From CAWCWK01 sp963842125 (GTDB lineage: Bacteria > Pseudomonadota > Alphaproteobacteria > Rhizobiales > CAWCWK01): a stretch of 64,000 nucleotides of DNA. Of the stretch, positions 17,183 to 25,299 are shown piece by piece. Each line of letters starts with the position of its first letter. Within the stretch, counting starts at the first letter, position 1. Under the pieces are notes generated by a model. It ran no database searches. It was not told the DNA's origin and worked only from the letters and a program-made list of their open reading frames with translations. The stretch covers positions 1,488,001 to 1,552,000 of the forward strand of contig CAWJFE010000001.1 in the NCBI GenBank assembly GCA_963842125.1. The letters run 5' to 3'. The position numbers and the translations under genes were made by a program.

Positions 17183-19276
17183 CTACGCGGCCTGCACGCT
17201 CGGCGGCTCCTCGGCAGCATCCGACGCGCGGCCCCTCGCCGCCCGCATGGCCTCGGCCGCGAACTTCAGGAGGTGGAGGTTCGCGTCCTCTTCGTACATC
17301 GGCCGCCCGTAGAGGAAGCCCTGCAACTCGTCATAGCCCGCATCGCGCGCGAAGGTACGCTGCGCATCGGTCTCGATACCCTCCGCCGTCACGCTCAGCT
17401 TCATCGCGCGGCTCATGGCGCCGATGGTCCGCAGCACCTCGGCCACGGTCTCGTCCTCGCCCAGCGACAGGAAGCACGAGCGGTCGACCTTCAGCTTGTC
17501 GAAGGGGAACATCCAGAGATAGCTGAGGCTCGAATAGCCGGTGCCGAAATCGTCCATGACGATGCGGGGCCCGAGCGCGCGCAGCTTGTGGAGCTCGGCC
17601 TGGACATGCTCCGGATCGCCGATGAAGAGCCCCTCGGTGATCTCAAGCTCCAAGCGCTCCGGGGCGAGGCCCGAGGTTTCCAACGCGCGGCTGACGTCGC
17701 TGACGATGTCACCGTCGAACTGCTGCGGCGAGAGGTTGACCGAGATGCGCACATCGGCCGGCCAGCCGGCGGCGACGCGGCAGGCCTCGTTCAGCACCCA
17801 GCGGCCGAGCTTTCCGGTCAGGTCCATCTCTTCGGCCAGCGGGATGAAGAGCACCGGCGAGATCAGCTCGCCATCGTCGCCCCGCAGCCGGACGAGCGCC
17901 TCGAAGCTGCAGATCCGATCGTTCCTGCTGTCGTGGAGGGGCTGGAACTGAAGGACGAAATCGTCGGCCTCGACGGCATTGCGAAGGCGGGTGCGCAGTG
18001 CGTTGCGCAGGCGCAGCTCCTCGTACATGCCGGGGGCGAAGACGACATGCCGATCCTTGCCCAGCGCCTTGGCGCGATAGAGGGCGATGTCGGCGCATTT
18101 CAACAAGTCCTCCGGCGTCTGCGCGTGGGAGGGCGCCAGAGCGATGCCGACGCTTGCCGAGAGCGTGACGGGGATGCCTTCCACCTCGCGGATCGCCCGG
18201 GTGGCATCCTCGATCCGGCAGGCGAGCGTCTGCGCTTCGTCCGTCGTCGTCACGCCGGTCTGAATGACCGCGAACTCGTCTCCGCCGAGCCGGGCCAACG
18301 TGTCCCCTTGGCGGATATGCTCCCCGATATCGAGCGCGAAGCGCGTCAGCACCGCATCGCCGGCATCGTGCCCGAGCGTGTCGTTGACGGCCTTGAAGCC
18401 ATCGAGATCGATCATCAGCACCGCCGCCGTTCCGTCACCGCTCCGCCGCTGCCGCAGCATTCTGCGCAGGCGCTGCTGGAAGCTCGCCCGGTTCGGCAGG
18501 CCTGTGAGGACGTCGTGATGGGCGAGATGGCGGGCCTGCGCGTCGCTGCGCTCGCGGCGGCGAATGAGCCAGGCCGTATAGCCCGCATGACCGAGAGCGA
18601 TAAGGCCGAGCGCGACGACGAGCCAGTGAATGCTTCGAAGCCGCGTCTCGAAGAGCGCCCGCTTCGCCGTCTGATCGATGTAGACCTCCATGACGCCGCG
18701 CATCTCGCCATCGACGAAGACGGGCACGTAGGCTTCCGCATAGTCGTCCGGCCGGTTCGGCTTGGCGCGGCCGTCGGCGGCCACCACGAACGTCTTGCCG
18801 GCGAGAACGTGATGCGCGATATCGGGATTGTGCTCGTAGAGCGAGGCGTCCGTCGGCGCGGCGATCCCCTCGTCGGACACGTAGGTCAACCGGCCCTGGC
18901 GATCGAACATCTTCAGCCGAAAGACGTCTCCGGCCATGGCGCCCGTGATCGTTCGCAGCTCCATCGGGTCGGGCCGGCCATCGGTCAGCAGACCGCCGTC
19001 CGAGGCGAGCTGCTCGGTCATCGCCATCGCCCAGGCCTCGGCCATCCAGGTCGCGTCCTTGTCGAGAAGACGGCGCGTCGTGTCGGAGACGAAGAACACG
19101 CTTCCCACGAATGCCGACAGGATCGCGGTCACGAGCAGCAGGTCGACGTAGCGCTTGCGACCGAGGCGGGGCAACGCCGCGGGCGGGCGCCTCTCGTCGG
19201 AGGCGCCGCGTCCGAACAATCGGCGGGCGCGATCTGCGATCCAACGGCCTTTGTCTTGCGATTGAACCGGAAGCAT
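17183..19276 (-). CDS. membrane GGDEF-EAL cyclic-di-GMP enzyme
   Basis: About 697 residues from the ATG at 19276; an ATG at 19333 is an alternative. Layout: cytoplasmic N-terminus, TM1 (YVDLLLVTAILSAFVGSVFF), a periplasmic sensor region of about 150 residues, TM2 (WLVVALGLIALGHAGYTAWL), a GGDEF domain with HHDVLTGLPNRASF and an intact GGDEF active site, then an EAL domain starting FEALVRLRG with ELEITEG and DDFGTGYSSL. Both catalytic signatures are intact, so it could make and/or hydrolyse c-di-GMP; in such proteins GGDEF often binds GTP to tune the EAL activity. The periplasmic ligand is unknown. It is upstream of uvrB by about 60 nt and probably separately expressed. Confidence 0.9.
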   Translation of the reverse strand: MLPVQSQDKGRWIADRARRLFGRGASDERRPPAALPRLGRKRYVDLLLVTAILSAFVGSVFFVSDTTRRLLDKDATWMAEAWAMAMTEQLASDGGLLTDGRPDPMELRTITGAMAGDVFRLKMFDRQGRLTYVSDEGIAAPTDASLYEHNPDIAHHVLAGKTFVVAADGRAKPNRPDDYAEAYVPVFVDGEMRGVMEVYIDQTAKRALFETRLRSIHWLVVALGLIALGHAGYTAWLIRRRERSDAQARHLAHHDVLTGLPNRASFQQRLRRMLRQRRSGDGTAAVLMIDLDGFKAVNDTLGHDAGDAVLTRFALDIGEHIRQGDTLARLGGDEFAVIQTGVTTTDEAQTLACRIEDATRAIREVEGIPVTLSASVGIALAPSHAQTPEDLLKCADIALYRAKALGKDRHVVFAPGMYEELRLRNALRTRLRNAVEADDFVLQFQPLHDSRNDRICSFEALVRLRGDDGELISPVLFIPLAEEMDLTGKLGRWVLNEACRVAAGWPADVRISVNLSPQQFDGDIVSDVSRALETSGLAPERLELEITEGLFIGDPEHVQAELHKLRALGPRIVMDDFGTGYSSLSYLWMFPFDKLKVDRSCFLSLGEDETVAEVLRTIGAMSRAMKLSVTAEGIETDAQRTFARDAGYDELQGFLYGRPMYEEDANLHLLKFAAEAMRAARGRASDAAEEPPSVQAA

Positions 19277-19500
19277 CGTCACGTCCACATTATCGTCGTC
19301 AGGTCTAGGCTTCCAGGGTAGAAACGCGCCCATTAACGACGAACTAACCGGATACCTTCGATCCGAGCGGCCTCTTCGCGGCGCCTCGTCCGCCGGGTGC
19401 TTCACGGCCAAGGCGGTGAACGATCCGACACGAGCCGCGTTTGTCCTCGGACGGTACGAGCCCGGCCATCGGTGCTCGGTCGGCAACGAGGAGATTTCCA

Positions 19501-19587
19501 TGTTTCGCATCATCGCCAGCCTCATCAAGTATCGCGCACTTTTCGGCATAGCCCGGCGCTTTTTGCGGAACCGCCGCGCCGTGTGAT
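19501..19587 (+). CDS. 28-residue cationic small protein
   Basis: ATG at 19501 preceded by GAGGAG at 7-nt spacing; the product begins MFRIIASLIKYRALFGIARR and ends with FLRNRRAV. It has an amphipathic/hydrophobic N-terminal half and an arginine-rich end, like the very small membrane-associated proteins often left unannotated in Hyphomicrobiales. It lies alone, divergent from the GGDEF-EAL gene. Function unknown; the Shine-Dalgarno and composition are the support. Confidence 0.5.
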
Positions 19588-19761
19588 CGGCCTTCGGGTT
19601 CACGAAGCGGTGATGCGCGCTGGCGCTTGAAGCCGGTCTCCGTCTAGCGTCGTATCTGATGGTGCGACCGCGAGCCTCGCTGGCTGGCGTGGGCTAAACC
19701 CCTGCCGGATTGCGGCTTTTGGTCGCCCCTGTTTTTGTCTGGACAATTCTCGGAGATTTTC

Positions 19762-20289
19762 ATGCGCGCAGCCTTTCTCGCCTCCGCCATCCTCGCCCTC
19801 GCCGCGACCCCGTCCGCCTTCGCAAAGGGCGGCGAGGAAACCAAGTCCGATTGCCCGCGCGGGCAGATCGCGGACACGAAGGGCAAGTGCGTCGACGCCG
19901 ACGACAAGTCCGCCTCCGCCGACGCGCTCTACGAGCAGGGCCGCTACCTCGCCCGCAACGGCGCCTATACGGACGCGCTCAACATGCTGCGCTACGCCGA
20001 CCAGGCCGATGCCGGCGTGCTGACCTATACCGGCTTCGCCACCCGCAAGCTCGGTGATGTGCGCGGCGGCATGCGCTACTATGCCAAGGCGCTCTCGATC
20101 GACCCCCGGAACACGATTGCGCGCTCCTATCTCGGTGAAGCCTTCCTGATGCAGGACATGCGAGAGAAGGCCGCCGCCGAGTTGGAGGCGATTGCCGCCA
20201 TCGAGGGCCGCATCAGCGAGCCCTATCTCGCCCTCGCCAAGGCCGTCTCGGCCTACGATGACGGCACGTGGGACGGACGCAGCTACTGA
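19762..20289 (+). CDS. exported TPR-repeat protein
   Basis: A 175-residue protein with a Sec signal peptide (MRAAFLASAILALAATPSAFA) and a short cysteine-bearing linker (SDCPRGQIADTKGKC), followed by about three tetratricopeptide repeats (YEQGRYLARNGAYTDALNML; GVLTYTGFATRKLGDVRGGM; ARSYLGEAFLMQDMREKAAA). It probably acts in the periplasm as a protein-interaction scaffold; the partner is unknown. The ATG at 19762 has GGAG 7 nt upstream. A hairpin follows the stop by about 10 nt, so it is likely monocistronic. Confidence 0.85.
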   Translation: MRAAFLASAILALAATPSAFAKGGEETKSDCPRGQIADTKGKCVDADDKSASADALYEQGRYLARNGAYTDALNMLRYADQADAGVLTYTGFATRKLGDVRGGMRYYAKALSIDPRNTIARSYLGEAFLMQDMREKAAAELEAIAAIEGRISEPYLALAKAVSAYDDGTWDGRSY

Positions 20290-20298
20290 TATCGGGTG

Positions 20299-20320
20299 CC
20301 GGCGGCTGCAGAGCCGCCGG
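20299..20320 (+). terminator. hairpin after the TPR gene
   Basis: CCGGCGGCT and AGCCGCCGG form a perfect 9-bp stem with a GCAG loop, starting 10 nt after the TPR stop; the following GCCTGTTCTC has only a weak T-run. Probable intrinsic terminator. Confidence 0.5.
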
Positions 20321-20546
20321 GCCTGTTCTCGCCGATGGTCTTCCCGGCGAGCCTGCCCCTGCCGTCCCTCCCGACGCTTCGGCCCGACGAGGGGCGAAGG
20401 GGATGAGAGAACCTCTCCCACGTCGGCGGGAGCCGCTTGGTACGATACCGGCATAACGCGGGCCGGTTTGCGACCCTGCTTGGACCCTGCTTTTGGAACT
20501 CTTCCTGCATACGCAGGCTCGGCCCTTCGCGTTCTCCTCCCCGTCA

Positions 20547-20568
20547 TCCTCGGGCACCGACCCGAGGA
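20547..20568. repeat. short interspersed palindrome (TCCTCGGG type)
   Basis: A perfect 8-bp inverted repeat with a 6-nt loop, preceded by GTCA and followed by TCCAG. This is the pattern of the alphaproteobacterial 'GTCATxCTCGGG...CCCGAGxATCCAG' interspersed palindromes. A related one lies at 36646-36676. Confidence 0.6.
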
Positions 20569-20803
20569 TCCAGAGCGGCAATCGCATCGCTCCGATCGGA
20601 GACGAACTGTCGTAAAGCGTGTGCTCGGTCTGTCGTTCGTACAGAGGCTCCGCCTATTGCGCCCTGGGCTCTGCGATCGGTGCCCGGGAATGGCGGCCGG
20701 AGGTAGGGGCGCCTCCTGAACCATGCTTTGCCGGAGACGCTCTTCTCAGACACCTCCATAGACGCCGTCCCCGAAGCGCTTCTCTCAAAGCCGGACCGAT
20801 CGC

Positions 20804-21196
20804 CTACGCCCGCCGCTTCACCCGCTTGCCGCGCATGGTGAGGCTGGCGGCGTCCAGCGCCCAGAGATCGGCTCGGCCCCGCCGGATGTCCTCGCCGAGT
20901 GCGAGGGCGCGGGCCAGCGTTCGGGCGTCCATGTTGCGCCAGGCGGGCGGAGGGATGGTGTCGCGCCAAGGGCCTTCGCAGACCGCATCGAGGATGATGC
21001 GCGCGAAGCAATGGTTGAGATGGACCGGCCAGTGGCGCTCTCGCGGACCCATGCGCCGACGCTCGGCCTCCAGGGGCAGGGTCTCGTCGACGAGGCGTCG
21101 CCAGCGTTTGCGCTGCGGCCAGAGCGGATCGTCGGCGCCCCTGCGCGGCTGCGCGTCGGGGTCGAGGGCGCGATCGCCGGCCAGCGGCAGCGTCAT
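20804..21196 (-). CDS. conserved hypothetical protein
   Basis: A 130-residue protein (from MTLPLAGDRALD) of unknown function, rich in Arg and Trp: DDPLWPQRKRWRRLVDETLP, RERHWPVHLNHCFARIILD, GPWRDTIPPPAWRNM. The pattern looks conserved among Hyphomicrobiales, where it resembles a small nucleic-acid- or protein-binding helical protein, but no domain is recognised. The ATG at 21196 overlaps the thioesterase stop as ATGA, which fixes the start and implies translational coupling in the DUF3775-thioesterase-hypothetical unit. No signal peptide or membrane segment. Confidence 0.7.
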   Translation of the reverse strand: MTLPLAGDRALDPDAQPRRGADDPLWPQRKRWRRLVDETLPLEAERRRMGPRERHWPVHLNHCFARIILDAVCEGPWRDTIPPPAWRNMDARTLARALALGEDIRRGRADLWALDAASLTMRGKRVKRRA

Positions 21197-21666
21197 GGCG
21201 CGTCGAAGATGAGGCACGTCGTCGTGCCGTGGGCGTAGAGCTTGCCGTCACGATCGATCAGCTTGCCCTCCGCCGTCGCCGTGCGTCGCCCGAATGTGAG
21301 GAGCGACCCTTCCGCGCGCATCTCGCCGCTCTCGGTGAAGATCGGCCGGGCATAGTTGATCTTGATCTCGACGGTCGTATAGGCTCGGCCCGCCGGCAGC
21401 ATGGAATGCACCGCGCAGGCCATGCAGCTGTCGAGCAGCGTCGCCGTCCAGCCGCCATGGACCGAGCCGATGGGATTGTAGACGCGCGCGTCGGGCGTGC
21501 CGGCGAAGACGATCCGGCCCTCCTCGACCTCGACGGCCGAAAAGCCGAGAAGGTCCGCGATGGGCGGGCCGGGGTAGCGACCCTCGGCCATGCCGCGCAG
21601 CCAGTCCAGACCGCTCATCGCGGCCCGCTCGGCCGGCGACGGCGGCCTCGGAGGGCTAGCGTCCAT
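21193..21666 (-). CDS. PaaI-family hotdog thioesterase
   Basis: A 157-residue hotdog-fold acyl-CoA thioesterase of the PaaI/YigI type. The core is visible: GSVHGGWTATLLDSCMACAV (helix with the usual HGG), AYTTVEIKINYARPIF and GRRTATAEGKLID. It would hydrolyse an aryl- or acyl-CoA; the substrate is not assignable. It overlaps DUF3775 by 11 nt at its start and the downstream hypothetical by 4 nt at its end, so it is the middle gene of a tightly packed minus-strand unit. Confidence 0.88.
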   Translation of the reverse strand: MDASPPRPPSPAERAAMSGLDWLRGMAEGRYPGPPIADLLGFSAVEVEEGRIVFAGTPDARVYNPIGSVHGGWTATLLDSCMACAVHSMLPAGRAYTTVEIKINYARPIFTESGEMRAEGSLLTFGRRTATAEGKLIDRDGKLYAHGTTTCLIFDAP

Positions 21667-22150
21667 CGCCGCCGGCCGTCTTCTCGAACGTATCGGGGAT
21701 CATCTCCGCACCCGGCTTCGAGCGGTCGCCGCCGCGCATCTCCTCGACCTCCGAGCCGCCGCCGTCGATGCCGGCCGTGTTCAGCCCCTCGTCGAGAAGA
21801 TCCCCCAGGAGCGGCATGCCGAGGAGGAAGCGCGCGATCGGCACGTCGATATTCTCCATCTCGGCGCGTGCGTCCGCGAATTCGAGAACGTCGTAGTCGC
21901 CGCGCCCGATGAGCGTGAGCGCCACGAGATCGGCTTGCTCGTCGACGTTCATGCCGGTGATGTAGCTTGCGATCTCCTGCCGGGTCGCGTCGTTCTCGGG
22001 GTCGATCTGGAGGACGGAGTACATGCCGTCATCGGCATCGTTCGAGCCCGGATCGGAGACGACCTCCGCCTCCTTGGCATTGATCTGCCGCGCCTTGACG
22101 ATGAGGACGCGGACCGTGTCCGGATTGATGGTGAGGCTGATGTCGGGCAT
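21656..22150 (-). CDS. DUF3775 domain protein
   Basis: A 164-residue protein of the uncharacterised DUF3775 family. The domain occupies about residues 1-115: SLTINPDTVRVLIVKARQIN, the acidic spacer VVSDPGSNDADDGMYSVL and EIASYITGMNVDEQADLVAL, then YDVLEFADARAE. The acidic tail is low-complexity. No catalytic residues are known for the family. It is the first gene of the unit that includes the PaaI-like thioesterase, 51 nt from the DUF1499 gene upstream. Confidence 0.8.
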   Translation of the reverse strand: MPDISLTINPDTVRVLIVKARQINAKEAEVVSDPGSNDADDGMYSVLQIDPENDATRQEIASYITGMNVDEQADLVALTLIGRGDYDVLEFADARAEMENIDVPIARFLLGMPLLGDLLDEGLNTAGIDGGGSEVEEMRGGDRSKPGAEMIPDTFEKTAGGDGR

Positions 22151-22201
22151 CGAGGACTTCCTTGTTGGATCGGTCCGACAACGCGGGTTCGCGATATCGG
22201 T

Positions 22202-22693
22202 TCAGCGGCCGGCAAAGCTCGTCACGACCGGCAGACGCGCCTCCAGCCGCCCGAGGATGCGGCGCACGCGCGCCCGGTTCGCGCCGAAGTCGGAATGGCC
22301 GACACGCGCGCGGCTGATCACGGCGAGCGTCGCGGCCTCGTCCGTCGGCATCCCCTCGAAGGGCGACGAGAGCGAGATGAACTCGGCCACCACGCTGTCG
22401 GGAAAGCCGAGGGCGCGACTGCGCACGACATAACGGTCCTGGGCACCTTCGCTGGCGACGAACTGCGCGTTCGGCTCCGCGAAGATCGCCACGCGGAACG
22501 CTTCGCGCAAGCCCTCGACGCCGATGCCGAAGGCGGGCGCCGGCTCGTCCACGTCGGCATCGGGCGAAAGGCCCGGCGGCGCGACCAGATAGCGGTTCGG
22601 CCGCGTCTTGGCGTGCAGGCGCGCGAAATCGACGGGGCCGGTATCGGCCGGACCGCCGAGCCGTTCCCAGAGCGGGGCGAGGGGATGTGTCAT
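22202..22693 (-). CDS. DUF1499-like protein
   Basis: A 163-residue protein resembling DUF1499. Seen are RPNRYLVAPPGLSPDADVDE, FGIGVEGLREAFRVAIFAEP, a QDRYVVRSRALGFPDSVVAE strand and the C-terminal ISRARVGHSDFGANRARVRR, the pattern 'SRSRxGxSDxGxNRxRV' of this family. No signal peptide or lipobox is present, unlike some lipoprotein members. Function unknown. It lies 52 nt downstream of the endonuclease III-like gene and is probably co-transcribed. Confidence 0.75.
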   Translation of the reverse strand: MTHPLAPLWERLGGPADTGPVDFARLHAKTRPNRYLVAPPGLSPDADVDEPAPAFGIGVEGLREAFRVAIFAEPNAQFVASEGAQDRYVVRSRALGFPDSVVAEFISLSSPFEGMPTDEAATLAVISRARVGHSDFGANRARVRRILGRLEARLPVVTSFAGR

Positions 22694-22745
22694 CGCATGA
22701 GAGGTAGTGTGCGCAACGAGCGCGACCAGAGCGGGGCGCGGCGGA

Positions 22746-23483
22746 TCAGGACTTCACCGTCTTTGCCGGCCTCAACGGTTCGCGCCCGTTGCGCGCGAAG
22801 GCGCGGCACATGTCGTTGGCGAGGCAGTCGTGGCACTTGGGCGCGCGGGCCGTGCAAATCCGTTTTGCCCAGGTGATGAGCCAGACATGCGCGTCCCACG
22901 CCGCCCAGTCCGGTATCCGGGGCTCCAGCGATTTCGCCGTCCGCTCCTCGGTCTTGCCGCGCGCGAGGCCGACGCGGTTGGCGACGCGGTGGACATGGGT
23001 GTCGACGGCGCAGATCGGCTCGTGAAAGGTGAAGTGGAGGACGATGTCGGCGCATTTGCGCCCGATGCCCGGCAGGCTCATCAACCCCTCGCGGGTGCGG
23101 GGCACGGTGCCGTCATGCTCGTCGAGGAGCGCGGCGCACAGCCGGCGCAGGTTGCGCGCCTTCATGTTGTAGAGCCCGGCCGGCCGGATGGCGGCGATGA
23201 GATCCTCCTCGTCGAGCGCGAGGATCGCCTGCGGCGTGTCGGCGATCGCGAAGAGCGCCTCGGACGCGGCCGCGGTGTTGCGATCGAGGCTCTGCGCGGA
23301 GAGGAGGCACGAGACGCAGGAGCGAAACGGATCCCGCACCGCCTTCACGCTCTCGGGGCGTAGCTCGCGCGCCGGATAGCCGTCCCGCAGGCGCTCGAAC
23401 AGCGTCTCGATCTCGTCATCGTCCAAGAGCGTGACGGCTTCATCCATCGCGGATGAGGCGGGGTTCGTGTGCGTAGTCGCCAA
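22746..23483 (-). CDS. endonuclease III-like DNA glycosylase
   Basis: A 245-residue HhH-GPD glycosylase/AP-lyase related to Nth, for repair of oxidised pyrimidines. The helix-hairpin-helix LPGIGRKCADIVLHF carries the catalytic Lys, and VDTHVHRVANRVGLA carries the catalytic Asp. The [4Fe-4S] ligands are at the end as C-x6-C-x2-C-x5-C (CTARAPKCHDCLANDMC). It is longer than E. coli Nth (211 residues) because of an acidic N-terminal extension, and the HhH has KCADIV where Nth has KTANVV. It may therefore be a paralogue rather than the main Nth, so no symbol is assigned. Confidence 0.85.
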   Translation of the reverse strand: MATTHTNPASSAMDEAVTLLDDDEIETLFERLRDGYPARELRPESVKAVRDPFRSCVSCLLSAQSLDRNTAAASEALFAIADTPQAILALDEEDLIAAIRPAGLYNMKARNLRRLCAALLDEHDGTVPRTREGLMSLPGIGRKCADIVLHFTFHEPICAVDTHVHRVANRVGLARGKTEERTAKSLEPRIPDWAAWDAHVWLITWAKRICTARAPKCHDCLANDMCRAFARNGREPLRPAKTVKS

Positions 23484-23721
23484 GGTGCCCTCGTTGACGA
23501 GACATAAAAAATGTCGGCACCGCTCGGCGCCCGTCAGACCTCAACGGTGCGGCATCGGCGCGCGTTCCGGGAACCGATGTCGCGGATCGGCACTCGTTCC
23601 GCCGTCGCATCTCGAATCGAGTTCACGGGTCGTTCACCTTGTCCGGATCGGGCACGAGGGCCTAGGTTGCGCTCGACCCCGATAGACCCAGATCAAGCAG
23701 ACCCCCAGGAGACACGATCCC

Positions 23722-24924
23722 ATGGCCTTCCTCGCCGATTCCCTGAAGCGCGTGCAGCCCTCGGCGACGATCGCCGTGACGACGAAGGCGCGCGAGTTGA
23801 AGGCGGCCGGCCGCGACGTCATCGGCCTTGGCGCGGGCGAGCCCGATTTCGATACGCCCGACAACATCAAGAAGGCCGCGATCGAGGCCATCGACCGGGG
23901 CGAGACGAAATATACCGCCGTCGACGGTATCCCGGAGCTGAAGCAGGCCATCGTCGACAAGTTCAAGCGCGAGAACGGGCTCGACTACGCGACCAACCAG
24001 GTCCACGTCGCCCCTGGCGGCAAGCCCGTCATCTACAACGCGATGATGGCGACGCTGAACCCCGGCGACGAGGTCGTCATCCCGGCGCCCTATTGGGTGA
24101 CCTACCCGGACGTCGTGCTCCTGTGCGGCGGCACGCCCGTCACCGTCGAGGCAAAGCTGAAGGACGGCTACAAGCTCAAGCCCGAGGACCTCGCCCGCGC
24201 GATCACGCCGCGCACCAAGTGGTTCGTGTTCAACTCGCCGTCCAACCCCACGGGCGCGGCCTATTCCGCAGAGGAATTGCGCGGCATAGCCGACGTGCTC
24301 CTCGACAATCCGCATGTCTGGATCCTCACCGACGACATGTACGAGCATCTCGTCTACGACGACTTCACCTTCGCGACGCTGGCCGAGGTGGAGCCCAAGC
24401 TCTACGACCGCACGCTCACCATGAACGGCGTCTCCAAGGCCTATGCGATGACGGGCTGGCGCATCGGCTACGCGGCCGGGCCGGTCGAGCTCATCAACGC
24501 GATGCGCAAGGTCGAGAGCCAGTCGACGTCCAACCCGACCTCGATCAGCCAGTGGGCCGCCGTCGAGGCGCTGAACGGCCCGCAGGACTTCATCCCCGAG
24601 CGCAACGCCGTCTTCAAGGAGCGCCGCGACCTCGTCGTCGGCATGCTCAACCAGGCCAAGGGCCTCCAATGCCCGATGCCGGAGGGCGCGTTCTACGTCT
24701 ACCCGTCCTGTGAGGGCTGCCTCGGCAAGAGTACGGCCGGCGGCACGATGCTCCACACCGACGAGGATTTCGCGACCGCGCTCCTCGAAGAGGAAGGCGT
24801 CGCCGTCGTCCACGGCGCGGCCTTCGGCCTCTCGCCCTTCTTCCGCATCTCCTACGCGACCTCGACCGAGGCGCTGGAGGAAGCCTGCATGCGGATCCAG
24901 CGCTTTTGCGGAGGCCTGCGCTAG
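23722..24924 (+). CDS. aspartate aminotransferase (class I, I-gamma type)
   Basis: A 400-residue PLP aminotransferase interconverting aspartate/2-oxoglutarate and oxaloacetate/glutamate. Seen are the N-terminal SLKRVQPSATIAVTTKAREL, VIGLGAGEPDFDTPDNIKKA, FNSPSNPTGAAYS, DDMYEHLVYDDF and the PLP lysine in NGVSKAYAMTGWRIGY, the layout of the AatA-type (subgroup I-gamma) enzymes of alphaproteobacteria. Some of these also accept aromatic acids or prephenate. It is followed by two small membrane-protein genes and a CoA-transferase in the same direction. Confidence 0.94.
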   Translation: MAFLADSLKRVQPSATIAVTTKARELKAAGRDVIGLGAGEPDFDTPDNIKKAAIEAIDRGETKYTAVDGIPELKQAIVDKFKRENGLDYATNQVHVAPGGKPVIYNAMMATLNPGDEVVIPAPYWVTYPDVVLLCGGTPVTVEAKLKDGYKLKPEDLARAITPRTKWFVFNSPSNPTGAAYSAEELRGIADVLLDNPHVWILTDDMYEHLVYDDFTFATLAEVEPKLYDRTLTMNGVSKAYAMTGWRIGYAAGPVELINAMRKVESQSTSNPTSISQWAAVEALNGPQDFIPERNAVFKERRDLVVGMLNQAKGLQCPMPEGAFYVYPSCEGCLGKSTAGGTMLHTDEDFATALLEEEGVAVVHGAAFGLSPFFRISYATSTEALEEACMRIQRFCGGLR

Positions 24925-24927
24925 GCG

Positions 24928-25200
24928 GTGACGCTGGACGATCTGGGAGAGCGGCCGAGGCGGCGGCGCCGAGCGGCGAAGCAGACGAACGCCAAGCGCA
25001 GCGACGAGCGAACGAAGCTGACGGCTACCTATCTGAACGGTATCGCCGTGGCCATCGTTGCCGTGGGCGTACTCCGCTTCGCCTTCAACGAAAGCGGAGT
25101 CCTGACCGCCAGCGGAGCGCTCTGGCTTCCGATCGGGATCAGTGTTGGGCTACACATCGTGGCACTGCTATTCCTGCGGCGCTATCGAGGAGAGGAGTGA
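24928..25200 (+). CDS. small two-TM membrane protein
   Basis: A 90-residue protein with a GTG start 3 nt after the aminotransferase stop. A basic N-terminus (RPRRRRRAAKQTNAKRSDER) is followed by two hydrophobic segments (LNGIAVAIVAVGVLRFAF and LWLPIGISVGLHIVALLFL) and a basic end, so it is a hairpin membrane protein with both ends in the cytoplasm by the positive-inside rule. No family recognised. It is immediately followed by another tiny membrane protein. Confidence 0.65.
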   Translation: MTLDDLGERPRRRRRAAKQTNAKRSDERTKLTATYLNGIAVAIVAVGVLRFAFNESGVLTASGALWLPIGISVGLHIVALLFLRRYRGEE

Positions 25201-25201
25201 C

Positions 25202-25294
25202 ATGGTCGACGAGCTTATCGGCTGGGCGAACCTGCTCTGGCCCCTCATCTTCGTCATCCCGGTCTCGCTCTATCTGACGCGCCGGGAGCGATAG
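25202..25294 (+). CDS. 30-residue single-TM peptide
   Basis: ATG at 25202, preceded by GGAGAGGAG at 4-nt spacing, encoding MVDELIGWANLLWPLIFVIP then VSLYLTRRER. A single hydrophobic span with a basic C-terminus. It begins 1 nt after the 90-residue membrane protein and ends 5 nt before the CoA-transferase, consistent with one operon. Function unknown; such small proteins often bind larger membrane complexes. Confidence 0.6.
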   Translation: MVDELIGWANLLWPLIFVIPVSLYLTRRER

Positions 25295-25299
25295 GCCCC

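Larger units (their letters stand above)
20290..20803. other. 514-base gene-free region with palindromic repeats
   Basis: After the hairpin at 20299-20320, no frame has domain or codon support. The region holds a dispersed-type palindrome at 20547-20568 (TCCTCGGG and CCCGAGGA around CACCGA), a second half-like element near 20685-20700 (GTGCCCGGGAATGGCGG), and GC-rich inverted stretches near 20350-20435. It looks like an accumulation of short interspersed palindromes between a plus-strand and a minus-strand gene. Confidence 0.6.
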
